DNA from: JAGMES01 sp023128035
GTDB lineage: Bacteria; Bacillota; Halanaerobiia; DY22613
DNA: 64,000 nucleotides
Assembly (NCBI GenBank): GCA_030627905.1
Contig: DAOVRZ010000010.1
Span: 14,879-78,878, forward strand
Direction of reading: 5' to 3'
Positions 7,525-15,149 of the stretch are shown in pieces. Positions within the stretch are counted from its first letter, which is position 1. Each line of letters begins with the position of its first letter. The notes under the pieces are model-generated. The model was not told the DNA's origin. It searched no databases and saw nothing but the letters and a program-made list of their open reading frames with translations. Both the position numbers and the translations under genes were made by a program.

Positions 7525-8184
7525 CTATAACTGATACTCAAAACCTATGGATAAAGAATGTCTCATTTTATTTTTCAAAGATTCCTGATCGTTATAGTTT
7601 TGAGTGGAAAGCTTGTATTGACTATAAAGAGAAAATCCATCCGATATATCCCTTTCCCACTCAATAAAGAAATTAGAAAGCAGATTATTTTTAGTTTTCT
7701 GTTGATAATTTTCTTGCTGTAAACTCAATCTACAAAGAATATCATCCTTTTCCCAGGGTTTTAAAAAGAGTTCAAAACTTGTGCTGATTTCAATATAACT
7801 TTTCTCCCCTGCCAGAGGGTATTTCTTTTCACGTAACCCTACTTCGGTTTTGAAACGCAAAGGCTTTGAAAATTGATAAGTATAATTCCCCATCAAATCA
7901 ATGGTACTACTATTATACTGATTGTAATCTACAAAGTCATTATCTGCATATCGAATCTTAAAATAATAATAACTTTTGGACGTGAGCTTTTGCTTGAATT
8001 TCAACCAACCTTCTCGAAAGTAATAATCCTTACCAATCCCTTCATCCTCGGATAAATACAACCGCTGGCCCTGCTCAAATTTTCCAGTTATTAAGGGACG
8101 ATAATCTTTTGCATCAATTTGCGGTGCTAAGGTCATCAGACTAACAATTACCCACACAATCATCGATAAACAAAATTTTCTCAT
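7525..8184 (-). CDS. Secreted protein, putative outer-membrane beta-barrel
   Basis: This 219-residue protein starts after AGGAGGG and has an N-terminal signal peptide (MRKFCLSMIVWVIVSLMTLA, cut near IDA-KD). The mature part shows repeated amphipathic beta strands rich in aromatic residues (SKSYYYFKIRYAD, LMGNYTYQFSKPLRFKTEVG, GFSLYSQYKLSTQNY) and ends in SIGFEYQL, resembling the C-terminal beta-signal of outer-membrane proteins. No named family is recognised. It lies 82 bases upstream of the Nif3-like gene on the same strand. The pattern fits a diderm cell, which the L-ring and P-ring genes support independently. Confidence 0.6.
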   Translation of the reverse strand: MRKFCLSMIVWVIVSLMTLAPQIDAKDYRPLITGKFEQGQRLYLSEDEGIGKDYYFREGWLKFKQKLTSKSYYYFKIRYADNDFVDYNQYNSSTIDLMGNYTYQFSKPLRFKTEVGLREKKYPLAGEKSYIEISTSFELFLKPWEKDDILCRLSLQQENYQQKTKNNLLSNFFIEWERDISDGFSLYSQYKLSTQNYNDQESLKNKMRHSLSIGFEYQL

Positions 8185-8226
8185 TTGTACCCTCCTTTTT
8201 CTTGATTTGTAATTTACCTATATACA

Positions 8227-8259
8227 GAAAAACCATAAGTGATCTTAAACCACTTACGG
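8227..8259 (-). terminator. Intrinsic terminator
   Basis: On the minus strand the stem CCGTAAGTG/CACTTATGG (one G-U pair, 9-nt loop, 8259-8233) is followed by TTTTTCT. It ends the small gene at 8288-8617. Confidence 0.8.
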
Positions 8260-8287
8260 CTATTAGCTAACAATCAAAAAATTGTTG

Positions 8288-8617
8288 TTAAAAACCTCTA
8301 TGAAATTTTCCATTCCCAGAAGCAAGACGTTTAAAAGCAATTGTATCTCCAAGATGTCCATTTTCAACCTTATAGACAAAATCATTTAAAAAATCATCAA
8401 AACACTTCAGTGTATGGACACAGGGATCTTGAATCGACTCTTCATTTACATTTGCTTTATCTTCAATCAACTCATAGTGCAAAAGATACTGCTTCATAAC
8501 TACTAATTCTAAACCATCAGTAAATATAAATGTGATTTTTTTTCTATTTTGTTTAACTGAAGAGACATTTTCAAGTTTTTCTTTACCACCTCGAGAAAAA
8601 TAAAGCACATAATTCAT
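8288..8617 (-). CDS. Hypothetical protein divergent from XRE regulator
   Basis: This is a 109-residue soluble protein with no signal peptide or membrane segment and no family I recognise. The N-terminal half is beta-rich (YVLYFSRGGKEKLENVSSV, KITFIFTDGLELVV), and the C-terminus is basic and Gly-rich (LASGNGKFHRGF). The start at 8617 follows AAGGGGTG; an upstream in-frame ATG at 8659 lacks a comparable site. Its promoter is overlaid by a perfect inverted repeat (8732-8761), so it is probably the target of the divergent XRE regulator. Confidence 0.65.
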   Translation of the reverse strand: MNYVLYFSRGGKEKLENVSSVKQNRKKITFIFTDGLELVVMKQYLLHYELIEDKANVNEESIQDPCVHTLKCFDDFLNDFVYKVENGHLGDTIAFKRLASGNGKFHRGF

Positions 8618-8731
8618 CTGATTCACCCCTTTATTTTTACAATCGTAAACATATTGCAAATTCCGACTAACTATATGTCCAAATCATATCTAATTTGTTC
8701 ACAACTTTAAAGTTTTTTACTTATTTTTCAT

Positions 8732-8764
8732 ACACATTGTACTATAGTCTGTACAATGTGTCAA
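8732..8764 (-). promoter_or_regulatory. Promoter overlaid by an 11-bp inverted-repeat operator
   Basis: TTGACA (8764-8759), a 17-bp spacer and TACAAT (8741-8736) form a strong sigma-A promoter for the gene at 8288-8617. A perfect inverted repeat, ACACATTGTAC (8732-8742) and GTACAATGTGT (8751-8761), covers the -10 box and touches the -35 box. This is the layout of a repressor operator, most likely for the adjacent tandem-HTH XRE protein. Confidence 0.75.
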
Positions 8765-8802
8765 GCAATTGCGCATAAAAAAATATTTTTTTCAAGCAAC
8801 TG

Positions 8803-8831
8803 TTGACAAGTTAAAACATTTAGGTTATAAT
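8803..8831 (+). promoter_or_regulatory. Sigma-A promoter of the XRE gene
   Basis: TTGACA (8803-8808), exactly 17 bp, then TATAAT (8826-8831): a consensus vegetative promoter. Transcription would start near 8838, just ahead of the GGAGG site at 8842-8846. It lies 39 bp from the divergent promoter. Confidence 0.9.
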
Positions 8832-8855
8832 TTGATTGCGGGGAGGAAAAAGCTT

Positions 8856-9374
8856 ATGATGCTAAATATTGAAAAGATTGGATTGAAGATTAAAGAACTT
8901 AGAAAAGCACATAACATGACTTATGCTGAGTTTGGATTAAAGACAGGCGTTTCGGGAAGTTACATAAGCCAGATTGAAAAAAATAAGCGTAAACCTTCTT
9001 TAGAGATTCTCTCCCGAATTGTTGACGCCTTTGACATATCACTTGCAGAACTTTTAAACGAAAAAGAAGAAGAGTTTAACATCGGCAAAGAATTAAAAAA
9101 TCTTCGTGAAACTAAAAATATGACAATTCACGAGATTTATGAGAAGTCTGGTGTATCCTTCTTTAAACTCGGTCAAGTCGAGAATGGATCTGATAATCTC
9201 ACTCCTGAAGAGATCGAAAAAATTGCTTCGGCATTACAGATAAAGACTGAAAGACTCTTCAGAGGTGTTGAGAATAATCTAGATCGAATCCGAGAATTAT
9301 GCACTAGCCTTGGCCTAAAAGAGTCCAGTATTGAGCTTGTTATGGATTTTATCCAAAACGAGCTTAAAAAATAA
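8856..9374 (+). CDS. XRE-family regulator with two HTH domains
   Basis: The protein has 173 residues if it starts at 8856; a second ATG follows at 8859. It carries two consecutive XRE/Cro-type helix-turn-helix domains: IGLKIKELRKAHNMTYAEFG with GVSGSYISQIEKNKRKPS, then IGKELKNLRETKNMTIHEIY with GVSFFKLGQVENGSDNLTPE. A short helical C-terminus (ESSIELVMDFIQNELKK) may dimerise. Most XRE repressors carry a single HTH, so one chain could occupy both halves of an operator. The start follows GGGAGG; the longer TTG frame from 8769 would begin upstream of the promoter. Its likely target is the operator at 8732-8761. Confidence 0.88.
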   Translation: MMLNIEKIGLKIKELRKAHNMTYAEFGLKTGVSGSYISQIEKNKRKPSLEILSRIVDAFDISLAELLNEKEEEFNIGKELKNLRETKNMTIHEIYEKSGVSFFKLGQVENGSDNLTPEEIEKIASALQIKTERLFRGVENNLDRIRELCTSLGLKESSIELVMDFIQNELKK

Positions 9375-9412
9375 AGTTTATAAATTTTTTCTCACTCTAA
9401 CATCCTATCCCC

Positions 9413-9476
9413 TATATTAGGAGAACCCACTTCTCACCTTTCCCCTAACTTTTTATACATTGGTTCTCCTAATATA
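9413..9476. repeat. 15-bp perfect inverted repeat
   Basis: TATATTAGGAGAACC (9413-9427) and its exact complement (9462-9476) are separated by 34 bases rich in C and T. It lies between the XRE stop codon and the XRE terminator. There is no ORF in it. It could be an RNA stem in the 3' untranslated region or a protein-binding site. Confidence 0.6.
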
Positions 9477-9500
9477 TATTTTAAAGGTACATTTACTTTA

Positions 9501-9529
9501 CTACCGGCTATTTAGCCGGTAGTTTTTTT
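9501..9529 (+). terminator. Intrinsic terminator of the XRE gene
   Basis: The stem CTACCGGCT/AGCCGGTAG with an ATTT loop is followed by seven T. Confidence 0.95.
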
Positions 9530-9537
9530 ATTAACTC

Positions 9538-9597
9538 AAAAAAATACGGCAAAAAAAGTTGCTTGAAAATTTCCAAAACAACTTTTTTTGCCGTATT
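9538..9597 (-). terminator. Hairpin terminator of gntR and the flagellar operon
   Basis: A 19-bp perfect stem (AATACGGCAAAAAAAGTTG and complement, arms 9543-9561 and 9579-9597) with a 17-nt loop is followed on the minus strand by a T tract (9544-9538). It begins 2 bases after the gntR stop codon and closes the 34-kb operon. Confidence 0.8.
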
Positions 9598-9598
9598 C

Positions 9599-10333
9599 TT
9601 AAATTTTTTTTAATTCCACAAAAAACTTATACCGATCGCCACGATATCTAGAACTTACAAATTCCACTGGGTTATCATTTTGATCAAAGGTAGTTCGTCC
9701 CAAAACAAGAATCGGATCACCTAACTGAACATTTAATAATTTTACATCCTCTAATTGAGCTGTTGCAGGTTCAATCACCTGTTTAGCTCTCACAAGGTTG
9801 ATCTTATAACGAGTTTCCAAAAGTTTATATAATGATTTATTCTCTAAATCTTCGCTCACAATTTCTGAAAAAATCGAATGTGAAAGATGACACGCTTCAA
9901 TAGCCATCGATTCTCCATCTGCTAACCTTAAACGTTTAATAATAATTATTTGTCTATTTTCATCAAGATTTAAAATATTAGCTATACGCTCATCTGCAAT
10001 TCTATTTTCAATCGACAATAGACGAGCTGAAGGTTCTAAACCTCTTTTAAGCATATCCTCAGTAAAACTTGTCAATTTCATTAATCCTTGCTCAATCTTA
10101 GGATCCGCCACAAAAGTTCCTTTTCCTTGTTGGCGATATAATAAACCTTCGTTCACCAATTCAGTAATTGCTTGTCGAACTGTCATTCGACTTATTTGAA
10201 AACGTTCGCTATATTCGCGCTCTGATGGGAGACAATCTCTTGGTTTAAGATCTTTATTCTCAATCTGTTTTTTGATCATCTCTTTTAGTTGATAGTAAAG
10301 TGGAACGGGTTTATTTCTATTAAAATTATTCAT
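9599..10333 (-). CDS. GntR/HutC-family regulator with UTRA domain
   Basis: The N-terminal winged HTH (PLYYQLKEMIKKQIENKDLK, SEREYSERFQISRMTVRQAI, YRQQGKGTFVADP) is followed by a UTRA effector domain from about residue 90 (TSFTEDMLKRGLEPSARLL to the end), 244 residues in all. HutC-subfamily members usually sense sugar phosphates or amino acids; YvoA/NagR, which senses GlcNAc-6-P or GlcN-6-P, is the nearest type I recall, but that is not proven. It begins 25 bases after the flgJ stop codon on the same strand and ends at the hairpin at 9538-9597, so it appears to be the last gene of the flagellar operon. No sugar-catabolism gene is adjacent. Confidence 0.88.
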   Translation of the reverse strand: MNNFNRNKPVPLYYQLKEMIKKQIENKDLKPRDCLPSEREYSERFQISRMTVRQAITELVNEGLLYRQQGKGTFVADPKIEQGLMKLTSFTEDMLKRGLEPSARLLSIENRIADERIANILNLDENRQIIIIKRLRLADGESMAIEACHLSHSIFSEIVSEDLENKSLYKLLETRYKINLVRAKQVIEPATAQLEDVKLLNVQLGDPILVLGRTTFDQNDNPVEFVSSRYRGDRYKFFVELKKI

Positions 10334-10357
10334 CCCTAATCGCCACCCATATCAAGA

Positions 10358-10717
10358 TTAATCTTTCAACTGCAAACGTAACTGCTGATATAAAAGATTA
10401 GCTAATGAACCATTACTTTCCGCTGATGATTGAGCAATCTCTTCATCTAACATGCCTTCAAAAACTTCTTCACCAAAACCTCCATTGACTAGATCACTTT
10501 TTTCAACAGATTTCCGCATCTCTTTAAATACTAATTGAGTAAAGATAGCTTCAAAATTTTTACAAGCATCATATAAAGCTTTATCTTTTTCTCCTTGATT
10601 CTGACCTGTATCTAATTTTTTATTCTTTACATTATCCTCAATTTTCATAAATTGCTTTTTAAATTGATCGGTTCTATATTGGTCAGGATTATAATGACTA
10701 CCATTAATGATATTCAT
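10358..10717 (-). CDS. flgJ: FlgJ-like rod-binding protein without muramidase domain
   Basis: The protein matches the N-terminal rod-capping domain of FlgJ (ALYDACKNFEAIFTQLVFKE, GGFGEEVFEGMLDEEIAQSS, LANLLYQQL), which scaffolds assembly of the flagellar rod in the periplasm. At about 119 residues it lacks the C-terminal peptidoglycan hydrolase of proteobacterial FlgJ, as is common outside Proteobacteria, so another enzyme must open the wall. The ATG at 10717 has better spacing to its GAGGGG site than the GTG at 10726. It follows flgI by 6 bases. Confidence 0.88.
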   Translation of the reverse strand: MNIINGSHYNPDQYRTDQFKKQFMKIEDNVKNKKLDTGQNQGEKDKALYDACKNFEAIFTQLVFKEMRKSVEKSDLVNGGFGEEVFEGMLDEEIAQSSAESNGSLANLLYQQLRLQLKD

Positions 10718-10732
10718 CTGCCCCACTCCCCT

Positions 10733-11875
10733 CTACATCAACTCAAACTCAGCATATAATGCCCCAACCTCTTTCATAGCCTGCAAAATAGCAATGATAT
10801 CCCTAGGGGTTACACCAATCGCGTTTAAAGCCTCTACCAAATCACCTATTGTCGCTCCTGTAGGAACCACTAGCAATTGATTTTTCTCCTCATCAGCATT
10901 TACCTGAACATCTGTCGTAGTATTTGTTTCAGTATTCCCATCGTCATCAGAATTACTGGTAGTAGTTTCCTGAGTTGAAATCGTTACGGTTAAATTACCG
11001 TGAGCTACAGCTACTGTAGATATTCGAACATTATGTCCAATGACAATTGTTCCTGTTCTTTCGTTAATCACAATTTTAGGCCTCATCGATGCTCTCACCT
11101 GTAAACCCTGAATCTGAGCAATAAATCCTACTACGTTTTGTTGATATTCAACTGGGATTTTTATCCGAATCCGACCAGCATTAACAGCCTTTGCTAACAT
11201 CTTTTCATAAGTGGTATCTTTGAAATGATCATTAACAGCCTGTACGATCAACGTAGCCGTTTCATAATTATATTCCTTTAAAAGAAAATCCAACTCTATT
11301 TTATCACTAAAATCCGGTTCAAGAGTCCTCTCAATGATGACTCCATTAGGAATTCTCCCTACCTGCAAATGATTCTTCTGAACAGTATTTCCACCAGAAC
11401 CTGCACTAAATCCACCAATCGAAATAGACCCTTGAGCAGCAGCAAAAACCTGGCCATTTGGCGCATATAGTGCTGTCATCAGTAATGTTCCACCCTGTAA
11501 ACTTTTCGCATCACCTATGGATTGAACAGTTACGTCCATAGAATCGCCCTCTCTAGCAAACGAAGGAAGAATGGCTGTCATGGAAACAGCTGCTACATTT
11601 TTAGCTTTGAGTTGATCATCAGCAACAATCCCATACTCATACAACATGTTCTTCAGCATCTCAACAATTGGGCTAAATCGAGAATCACCTGAACCATCCA
11701 AGCCAACAACTAAACCAAAACCCTGTAGCATGTTCTCCCTAATTCCCTCAATACGAGTTAAATCTCGTATATAAATCATAGGATCATTTGGACTTGCAGC
11801 TTTCACTGGCAAATATGGGACCAATATAAGTCCGAATAATAGGAAAATGATTAAGGTTTTTTTATATTTATTCAT
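10733..11875 (-). CDS. flgI: Flagellar P-ring protein
   Basis: FlgI forms the P-ring around the rod in the peptidoglycan layer. The 380 residues include a signal peptide (MNKYKKTLIIFLLFGLILVP, cut after VKA) and family motifs such as RIEGIRENMLQGFGLVVGLDGSGD, which spans the conserved GLVVGL core, NVAAVSMTAILPSFAREGD, and the C-terminal LVEALNAIGVTPRDIIAILQ. An acidic, Thr/Asn-rich insertion (STQETTTSNSDDDGNTETNT) is present near residue 300. P-rings are found in cells with an outer membrane, so this is strong evidence for a diderm cell envelope. Confidence 0.95.
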   Translation of the reverse strand: MNKYKKTLIIFLLFGLILVPYLPVKAASPNDPMIYIRDLTRIEGIRENMLQGFGLVVGLDGSGDSRFSPIVEMLKNMLYEYGIVADDQLKAKNVAAVSMTAILPSFAREGDSMDVTVQSIGDAKSLQGGTLLMTALYAPNGQVFAAAQGSISIGGFSAGSGGNTVQKNHLQVGRIPNGVIIERTLEPDFSDKIELDFLLKEYNYETATLIVQAVNDHFKDTTYEKMLAKAVNAGRIRIKIPVEYQQNVVGFIAQIQGLQVRASMRPKIVINERTGTIVIGHNVRISTVAVAHGNLTVTISTQETTTSNSDDDGNTETNTTTDVQVNADEEKNQLLVVPTGATIGDLVEALNAIGVTPRDIIAILQAMKEVGALYAEFELM

Positions 11876-11897
11876 CCTAAATCACCTTTTCTTCGCC

Positions 11898-12476
11898 CTA
11901 AAAGAGCCAATTAAATATTTTTTCAAACAAACCAGCTTTTTGCTTATCTCCGACAACTCCCTGACCAGTAAAATTAATCTCAACATCAGTCATATAACGA
12001 GATTCAATTGTATTGTCAGCCTGTACATCATCTGGCCTGATTACTCCGAAGATTTCAATCTCCTGTTTTTCTTCATTTATATTAATCATCTTATAACCTC
12101 TAACCATTAAATTCCCATTTGGTTGTTTACCAACAACCTGTGCAGTAATAACAGCAGTCAAAGTCCCTTGCCTGGAAGTTGAACCATCTGCACCATTTTT
12201 ATCATCATAACTTAATGAGAAATTCTCAACGAAACTAAAAATTCCTAACCCCGGGCCAGCCGCTAGTGATGTATCCTGCGATGTCTCTGTACTTGCTTGT
12301 TGAGATGCCGTCGACTTTTCTGATATAATAATCATCACCAGATCACCAATGTCCAATGCCACATGATTTTTATAAACATCAGCAGCATCATCTATCCAAA
12401 GACTATTAGCAGAGGCAGGTACTGGAATAGCAAAAAACAAGAGACAGCTCAGGAGACAGCCTATAATTCTGTACAT
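11898..12476 (-). CDS. flgH: Flagellar L-ring protein
   Basis: FlgH forms the L-ring bushing in the outer membrane. The 192 residues show the family core: LWIDDAADVYKNHVALDIGD, LVMIIISEKSTASQQASTET and GNLMVRGYKMININEEKQEI, ending in GDKQKAGLFEKIFNWLF. The start at 12476 has a good AAAGG site, while the GTG at 12485 is too close to it. FlgH is usually a lipoprotein with a lipobox Cys. Here the two Cys lie inside the hydrophobic stretch (MYRIIGCLLSCLLFFAIPVP), and the likely cut is the signal peptidase I site ASA-N, so the protein seems not to be lipidated. Confidence 0.93.
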   Translation of the reverse strand: MYRIIGCLLSCLLFFAIPVPASANSLWIDDAADVYKNHVALDIGDLVMIIISEKSTASQQASTETSQDTSLAAGPGLGIFSFVENFSLSYDDKNGADGSTSRQGTLTAVITAQVVGKQPNGNLMVRGYKMININEEKQEIEIFGVIRPDDVQADNTIESRYMTDVEINFTGQGVVGDKQKAGLFEKIFNWLF

Positions 12477-12489
12477 CTTATTCACCCTT

Positions 12490-13488
12490 TCAATTTAACT
12501 CAACCCGAACCAGACCAATATCTATCACTCTAGCCTGAATCTTCTTTCCAGAACTTAGATTCTCTATCCAAATCCATTGATCTCTCGCTCCATCACTTAA
12601 AGCTTTTCCAAAGGTCTGAACATGAATTGCTCCAGCCCAAACCTCAATCGTCACCTGATCATTACGGTGAACCAATTTTGGCTCAATCAGATAATTATTT
12701 ATCAAAACCGTATCTAGTCGAAAAGAACGTTTTGCCTGTTTATCAACCACATCTTTCAACTCAAAAACCGGTTCTCCATTTAGTCTTGTTATATCCAGAT
12801 ATTTCTCTTCTACCATATCCTGTGTGATGATCTCCAGACGATCAATAGGCTGACTTGCTACAAAAACTGTGCCAAAAATGCGCACGTCAAGGCTTATAGT
12901 AAATCGAGTATATTCCTTGTCATTAATAAAAACAGTCATAGGTAGCGACATAAATCCCCAATTTCGATTATTGGTATATCGTCTTACTTCGAGTCTAATA
13001 TCATAAGAAGGTACCCAAATTTCCGGAAAATGACGAAGATTGATTTCTACATTTTCTACATAATAGGGAAGTTTACTGGAAATATAATCATAAATTGTAG
13101 ATAAAACCTTTTCTTCTTCTAATAAAACTCCCACACGTTGAACTATAATTCCTGTTGAAGTCAAATTGATAATCTCGATCTGTTCCAGATCAATTTTCAT
13201 CTGTCGTAATACAGCATGTATTGAACCTTGAGATAAAGTATAATATTTACCAGGAGAAGGAGCAGGGCCAAAATCAATAGTTCTCAATCTTTCAACAGTT
13301 GGCCCCTCTCCATCAATTTCAGCAAGATGATCTAATAACATCCGTTCTTCAGAAATAATAACTTCAGGATTAAAAATAATCTTTACTTTTTCAGCAGCAT
13401 CTACTGGTACACACACTATCGAAAAGAAAATCAGAAACAAAACCAAAATTTGCATAACTACAACTGATCTTCTTTTATAACTGATCAT
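12490..13488 (-). CDS. flgA: P-ring assembly chaperone FlgA
   Basis: FlgA is the periplasmic chaperone for P-ring assembly. The 332 residues comprise a signal peptide (VVVMQILVLFLIFFSIVCVP, cut near DAA), an N-terminal FlgA region, a SAF/beta-clip segment (SQPIDRLEIITQDMVEEKYL with KQAKRSFRLDTVLINNYL), and the C-terminal domain ending VRVELN. The C-terminal half carries the recognisable family features. It starts after AGGTGA, ends 4 bases before flgH and belongs to the flgA-flgH-flgI-flgJ block at the end of the operon. Confidence 0.85.
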   Translation of the reverse strand: MISYKRRSVVVMQILVLFLIFFSIVCVPVDAAEKVKIIFNPEVIISEERMLLDHLAEIDGEGPTVERLRTIDFGPAPSPGKYYTLSQGSIHAVLRQMKIDLEQIEIINLTSTGIIVQRVGVLLEEEKVLSTIYDYISSKLPYYVENVEINLRHFPEIWVPSYDIRLEVRRYTNNRNWGFMSLPMTVFINDKEYTRFTISLDVRIFGTVFVASQPIDRLEIITQDMVEEKYLDITRLNGEPVFELKDVVDKQAKRSFRLDTVLINNYLIEPKLVHRNDQVTIEVWAGAIHVQTFGKALSDGARDQWIWIENLSSGKKIQARVIDIGLVRVELN

Positions 13489-13498
13489 AAGTAGTCAC

Positions 13499-14287
13499 CT
13501 ATCTTTTCAAGTTACTTACAGTTCTCAACATCTCATCAGAAGACTGAATAGTTTTAGAATTGATCTCATAAGCCCGCTGGGCAGTGATCATATTAACCAT
13601 CTCTTCAACAACCTGAACATTTGACATCTCCAAATAACCCTGAGCAATAGTTCCAAAGCCATCAATACCTGGGTTACCAATAATCGGTGCACCGGAAGCA
13701 ACAGTGGCTTTAAAGAGATTACGTCCCTCACTACTTAAACCTGCTGAATTAGCAAAACGAACCAATTCCATATTACCAATAGTCTGTGGTTCATCCTGTG
13801 TAGAAGTGACAACAGAAACTGCTCCGTCTGCGCTAACATTTATAGCTACTGTATCTTCAGGTATAAAAATTTCAGGGAATAGTGGAAAGCCATCTGAAGT
13901 AACAATTCTTCCATCTCCATCCATTTTAAAAGAACCATCTCTTGTATAACTCATTGAACCATCAGGCAACTGAATCTGGAAAAAACCATTTCCCTCAATA
14001 ACTAAATCAAGAGGATTACTAGTCTGCTGAAAACTTCCTTGTGAAAACAGACGCTCTACAGATGCTGGTCGAACTCCATTTCCTATCTGTATCCCATTAG
14101 GCGCAATCGACCCTTGAGCAGTAGGTGTTCCAGCCTTTTTAATAGTTTCATACATCAGATCTTGAAAATTTACCCGGCTTTTCTTAAAACCTGAAGTATT
14201 AACGTTAGCCAAGTTATTCGCAATATTATCTATGTTCAATTGCTGTGCTTGCATCCCTGAAGCACCTGTCCATAATGATCGAATCAT
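13499..14287 (-). CDS. flgG: Distal rod protein FlgG
   Basis: FlgG forms the distal rod. The 262 residues begin MIRSLWTGASGMQAQQLNID with NIANNLANVNTSGFKKSRVN, the rod N-terminal signature, and end in QVVEEMVNMITAQRAYEINS and MLRTVSNLKR. The length equals classical FlgG. Unlike most genes of the operon it is preceded by a 100-base gap that holds a structured RNA-like leader (14307-14385). Confidence 0.95.
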   Translation of the reverse strand: MIRSLWTGASGMQAQQLNIDNIANNLANVNTSGFKKSRVNFQDLMYETIKKAGTPTAQGSIAPNGIQIGNGVRPASVERLFSQGSFQQTSNPLDLVIEGNGFFQIQLPDGSMSYTRDGSFKMDGDGRIVTSDGFPLFPEIFIPEDTVAINVSADGAVSVVTSTQDEPQTIGNMELVRFANSAGLSSEGRNLFKATVASGAPIIGNPGIDGFGTIAQGYLEMSNVQVVEEMVNMITAQRAYEINSKTIQSSDEMLRTVSNLKR

Positions 14288-14306
14288 ATATATTCCCTCC
14301 TAGCTG

Positions 14307-14385
14307 ATAATTTTTCTTATTGATATCACATCCGTCATTCAGTAATATCTCTCCGGCTTCCATAAGGTCCAGCCGAATTAATTAT
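14307..14385 (-). promoter_or_regulatory. Structured leader upstream of flgG
   Basis: Read on the minus strand, three stems fold into a three-way junction: ATAATT/AATTAT closes the element, CGGCT/AGCCG encloses the loop GGACCTTATGGA, and GATATTAC/GTGATATC (one G-U pair) encloses TGAATGACGGAT. Four GGA triplets sit in loops or flanks, plus one in the Shine-Dalgarno. The core GCTGGACCTTA also occurs in the flgE leader (34234-34305) with a comparable layout. No known riboswitch class is recognised. Confidence 0.55.
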
Positions 14386-14387
14386 AA

Positions 14388-15134
14388 CTAACCACCAATT
14401 CGCCCTACTTCATTCACAGCCTTTGAAAGAGTTTCATCTTGAGATTGAATCACTTTTTGACTAATCTCATACATACGTGTAGCAGTAATCAATTGGGTCA
14501 TTCCAAGTATGATATTCACATTTGACTGTTCAACAAAACCCTGAAGAACCATACTCGAGCTACTTTTTTCTTCCATACCCTCACTAGCACGATAAAGATT
14601 GTCACCAACTTTTTCTAACTTCTGTAAGTCATCAAAAGTAACTAACCGAAGTTGATCCACTACCACACCGTCAGTTTCAATGGAACCATCTTCGCTAAAC
14701 CCAATTGTATCACCATAGGTTTGAATTGAACCACCTGCACCTAAAAGCTGATAGCCTTCTGTAGTAACAACCTGACCCTCCTGATTTAAGGTAAAATGTC
14801 CATTTCTTGTATACAAAACCTCATCAGGAGTTTGAACTGCAAAAAAGCCTTCACCCTGAATTGCTATATCTAGTGGATTTTCGGTTTGCTGCAAACTTCC
14901 AAGTTGAAAGTTGGTATAAGTCTCACTAATTTTACTTCCTGTCCCTTTTGTTCCAATTACATGAGAACCAGACTCGTCTAGGCGTTTCATCAAAATTTCA
15001 GGAAAAGATTCATATACAACCTGATCACTTTTAAAACCCGCTGTATTTACATTCGCTAAATTATTTGCTAAAACATTATTTTCTCTTTCAAAAGCAGTCA
15101 TCCCACGCGCTGTAGTATAAAGACCGTTTAACAT
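14388..15134 (-). CDS. flgF: Proximal rod protein FlgF (FlgG-like)
   Basis: This is a rod protein of the FlgF/FlgG group, 248 residues: N-terminal MLNGLYTTARGMTAFERENN with VLANNLANVNTAGFKSDQVV, and C-terminal NIILGMTQLITATRMYEISQ. It corresponds in position to FlhO of B. subtilis, upstream of the FlgG/FlhP homologue. The FlgF rather than FlgG name rests on order and shorter length and could be reversed. It starts after GGGGTG, 15 bases after the upstream gene. Confidence 0.85.
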   Translation of the reverse strand: MLNGLYTTARGMTAFERENNVLANNLANVNTAGFKSDQVVYESFPEILMKRLDESGSHVIGTKGTGSKISETYTNFQLGSLQQTENPLDIAIQGEGFFAVQTPDEVLYTRNGHFTLNQEGQVVTTEGYQLLGAGGSIQTYGDTIGFSEDGSIETDGVVVDQLRLVTFDDLQKLEKVGDNLYRASEGMEEKSSSSMVLQGFVEQSNVNIILGMTQLITATRMYEISQKVIQSQDETLSKAVNEVGRIGG

Positions 15135-15149
15135 CTTTTCACCCCCTTT

